This document shows positions 61,828 through 64,000 of a DNA stretch of 64,000 nt, one piece after another. Each line of letters starts with the position of its first letter. Position 1 is the stretch's first letter. Both the position numbers and the translations under genes were made by a program. Origin of the DNA: Paenarthrobacter sp. JL.01a (GTDB lineage Bacteria; Actinomycetota; Actinomycetes; Actinomycetales; Micrococcaceae); NCBI RefSeq assembly GCF_025452095.1, contig NZ_CP104877.1:1860001-1924000 (forward strand), read 5' to 3'. The notes beneath the pieces are model-generated. The model saw only the letters and a program-made list of their open reading frames with translations. It was not told the DNA's origin and did not search any database.

Positions 61828-62748
61828 ATGACTGCTCCACTGCTTGCCCACGCTACTGACTACGGCCGGATGTACGCCCGCTCCACTACAGAGCAATTCT
61901 CTGTGCCCTCCATCACTACAGTGATCGGTCAGCAGGCGCATGCCTTGGACGGTTGGTTCAGCTACATGGGCGCCAGCAGCCTGGCCGCGGATCCTGAGCT
62001 TCCCGCGATTCTTGGAAGCCCCGCAAGAGTAAGGCAGGCCGTCAACAAGGCTTCCAAGGCAGCTGAGCTATTCCGGGACACGGCGGCTGCCCGCGGCGAC
62101 CGTGTCCACACATATTGCGAGCAGTTTGCCTTGCGGGCCCTGGGACGCCCGCACCGCATGCAGGAATGCAGGGAAGAACTCGCCGCCAACGGTGAGCAGG
62201 CGTTTGCTGCACGCTTCGATGAATGGTGGGAGCTGTACCGGGTGGAGCCCCTGGCGCCGGAAATCACCGTGTGGAACAATACGGTGGGCTACGCGGGGAC
62301 ACTGGACCTCGTCGCAAAAATCAATGGTCGGATCTGCCTTATTGACTACAAAACGAAGGGCACCACGCGGGACGGAACGGTGAAAGCCCTTGATGACAAG
62401 GTGGTCATGCAACTCACAGCCGGGATGAAGGCAGAAGAAAGCCTGGTGGATCCCGTCTCGGGTGAGTGGGAACCGTGGAGGTATGGGGAGAACCCCATGC
62501 TCCTTGCCGTCGCCATCGGCGAGACGGAAGTGAGGCCGATGCGCGCCAACCCGGAGATCCTCAAGCACCACTGGTGGAAGTTCTGTGCCCTTCGACGGGT
62601 GTGGGAAATGTCGGCGGACGTCGCCGCGGCGGGACCAGCGCTGCTTCCTGTCGCGCCGCCAGTGTTCGCTGCCGCAGCACCTGTGTCGGCCGGAAGGGAC
62701 GCAGCCATGGCCTCACCCAACGCCATGGCCTCAACTAAACTGGCTTAG
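61828..62748 (+). CDS. PD-(D/E)XK (RecB/Cas4-like) nuclease-fold protein
   Basis: 306 residues. The nuclease motif is seen at about 145-175: GYAGTLDLVAKINGRICLIDYKTKGT, i.e. Gly-x-x-Asp, then Ile-Asp-x-Lys, with a Gln (VVMQLTAGMKAEE) further on as in RecB-type enzymes. An N-terminal helical part includes SVPSITTVIG, the start of phage and RecB-like exonuclease domains, and RGDRVHTYCEQF. The C-terminal 50 residues are Ala/Pro-rich and disordered. It is a stand-alone gene without helicase or recombinase partner. No ribosome binding site is obvious before the ATG. Confidence 0.72.
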   Translation: MTAPLLAHATDYGRMYARSTTEQFSVPSITTVIGQQAHALDGWFSYMGASSLAADPELPAILGSPARVRQAVNKASKAAELFRDTAAARGDRVHTYCEQFALRALGRPHRMQECREELAANGEQAFAARFDEWWELYRVEPLAPEITVWNNTVGYAGTLDLVAKINGRICLIDYKTKGTTRDGTVKALDDKVVMQLTAGMKAEESLVDPVSGEWEPWRYGENPMLLAVAIGETEVRPMRANPEILKHHWWKFCALRRVWEMSADVAAAGPALLPVAPPVFAAAAPVSAGRDAAMASPNAMASTKLA

Positions 62749-62798
62749 GCCCCGCAACACGCGGAGCTTGATTTTACGATCGTGAGGACAGGCAACGC

Positions 62799-63371
62799 AT
62801 GGCAATTTTGAGTATCCGAATCATCGGGGATCCGGTGCTGCGCACCGTGGCCGACCCCGTAACCGACTTCGGTCCGGAGCTCGCCAAGCTGGTCGCCGAC
62901 ATGACAGAAACCATGGAGGATGTGGAGGGCGCAGGCCTTGCCGCGCCCCAGGTGGGAGTCAGCCAGCGCGTCTTTACTTACCGCATCGGGGGAGTGGAAG
63001 GCCACATCATCAATCCCGTTCTGGAAAACAGCGAGGATTTCCAACCCGACGAAGTAGAGGGCTGCCTCTCCATCCCCGGTCTCGGTTTCCCCGTGCGCCG
63101 CTACCGCACCACCCGGGCAACCGGGGTGGACCTCAACGGGAACCCCGTCTCCGTCGAAGCCGAAGGCATGTTGGCCCGTTGCTTCCAGCATGAAACAGAT
63201 CACCTTGACGGTGTGCTGTACACCGACAGGCTGGAAGGCGAGGACCGCAAGGCCGCCTTGCGTGCCATCCGCAACGCCAACTACCACGCCATCACGGAAC
63301 AAACCACATCCAAGCGTGCCAACTCCGTCGGATCAAGCTTCGGCGGCGGCAGCTTTGGAGTTCCCGAGTGA
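62799..63371 (+). CDS. def: Peptide deformylase
   Basis: 190 residues. Motif 1 GAGLAAPQVG (about 46-55), motif 2 EGCLSIPG with the metal-binding Cys, motif 3 CFQHETDHLDG with HExxH. It removes the formyl group from nascent proteins. Coupled to fmt by a 4-base overlap (GTGA), so the enzyme that adds and the one that removes the formyl group are made together. Basic, Gly-rich C-terminus. Confidence 0.96.
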   Translation: MAILSIRIIGDPVLRTVADPVTDFGPELAKLVADMTETMEDVEGAGLAAPQVGVSQRVFTYRIGGVEGHIINPVLENSEDFQPDEVEGCLSIPGLGFPVRRYRTTRATGVDLNGNPVSVEAEGMLARCFQHETDHLDGVLYTDRLEGEDRKAALRAIRNANYHAITEQTTSKRANSVGSSFGGGSFGVPE

Positions 63372-64000
63372 GGGTGCTCTTTGCCGGCACCCCCGCCGTG
63401 GCAGTCCCGTCGTTGGACGCCCTGGTGACCGCCGGTTTCGACGTCGTCGCCGTCCTGACCCGACCCGACGCGCCCCTGGGACGCAAGCGCGTCATGACGC
63501 CATCGCCGGTAGCGGCGTGGGCAGAAGAGTTGGGCATCGACATCATCCGGGCAGCCAAGGTCGACGCCGACACCACCGCACGCATTGCGCACTACGCACC
63601 CGATGTGGCCGCGATAGTGGCCTACGGAGGAATAGTGCCCCGGGCGGCCTTGGACGTTCCCAAGCACGGTTGGGTCAACCTGCACTTCTCCCTGCTTCCG
63701 GCCTGGCGCGGGGCTGCACCAGTCCAACGATCGCTCATGGCCGGCGATGACATCACAGGGGCCGCCACGTTCCAGCTGGAGGAAGGCCTGGATACGGGGC
63801 CCGTTTTCGGAACCCTGACTGAGACCGTCCGGCCGGAAGACACCGCCGGGGATCTGCTGGAGCGGCTTTCGATCAGCGGGGCAGTGCTTCTGAGCCAGAC
63901 GCTTTCCGCCATTGACACCGGGCAAGCCTCGCCCCGGCCCCAAAGCGGCAAAGTGTCGCTCGCACCGAAACTCACCCTTGATGACGGACGCCTGGACTGG
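63368..64000 (+). CDS. fmt: Methionyl-tRNA formyltransferase (3' end beyond window)
   Basis: At least 211 residues from GTG at 63368, which overlaps the def stop; the frame is open to the right edge. N-terminus MRVLFAGTPAVAVPSLDALVTAG; the formyl-transfer active site is in GWVNLHFSLLPAWRGAAPVQR (Asn, His) and the folate-loop follows (TGAATFQLEEGLDTGPVF). It formylates initiator Met-tRNA. Cut by the window edge, so the C-terminal tRNA-binding domain is not visible. Confidence 0.96.
   Translation, partial: MRVLFAGTPAVAVPSLDALVTAGFDVVAVLTRPDAPLGRKRVMTPSPVAAWAEELGIDIIRAAKVDADTTARIAHYAPDVAAIVAYGGIVPRAALDVPKHGWVNLHFSLLPAWRGAAPVQRSLMAGDDITGAATFQLEEGLDTGPVFGTLTETVRPEDTAGDLLERLSISGAVLLSQTLSAIDTGQASPRPQSGKVSLAPKLTLDDGRLDW

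Overview
The window is GC-rich actinobacterial chromosome, most likely Arthrobacter or Paenarthrobacter (Micrococcaceae). Evidence for this is the primary sigma factor with a long acidic, Ala/Lys-rich N-terminus, the actinobacteria-restricted families (DUF7455, SepH, DUF4193, DUF3093, DUF3710, DUF3159, DUF5998, DUF3000, DUF6421), the one-piece CydDC exporter, and many starts that look leaderless. I see no rRNA, insertion sequence, prophage or CRISPR array. Both window edges cut genes: a DUF4192 gene on the left and fmt on the right.

Layout. 1-7 kb: DUF4192 tail, sigA, DUF7455, parE (topoisomerase IV B), then an MFS exporter divergent from a ChrB-like regulator. 7-15 kb: a BlaR-like M56 peptidase and BlaI repressor divergent from cydA-cydB-cydDC (cytochrome bd oxidase and its thiol exporter). 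15-26 kb: tandem GNAT, DinB-like, VOC protein, parC (topoisomerase IV A), a GNAT/acyl-CoA-synthetase-like protein, then DUF5998, phosphodiesterase, thymidine kinase and the cell-division regulator sepH. 26.5-35 kb: a block also found in this order in mycobacteria: DUF4193, DUF3093, dut, DUF3710, OB-fold protein, DUF3159, two TrkA/RCK proteins, a KimA-like K+ importer and a TRAM/RlmD-like RNA methyltransferase. 35-42.5 kb: aconitase, dxs, a DUF402 protein, an unknown protein, a small alpha-CTD/HhH-like protein and an aldo/keto reductase. 42.6-48.3 kb: fadB, fadA, RNase D and DUF3000. 48.3-60.4 kb: threonine aldolase, SDR, DUF6421, msrB, alpha/beta hydrolase, ybaK, sufE, a rhodanese, zapE, a BenE-type permease, an MT0933-like small protein and an amino-acid permease. 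60.5-64 kb: six tRNAs on the minus strand and one on the plus strand, a PD-(D/E)XK-like nuclease, def and fmt.

The genes are mostly housekeeping, so the novelty is regulatory. The strongest signal is three matching 17-bp palindromes in the blaI-cydA intergenic region. They imply that a BlaI/BlaR-type proteolytic switch, without a penicillin-sensor domain, controls cytochrome bd. Other signals are a shared palindrome holding both -10 elements of the chrB/MFS pair, an iron-box-like palindrome before aconitase, a K+ locus pairing two RCK proteins with a KimA-type importer, a TANNNT hexamer six to eight bases before some fourteen start codons, and a 227-bp tandem duplication of a tRNA-Val/tRNA-Gly unit.
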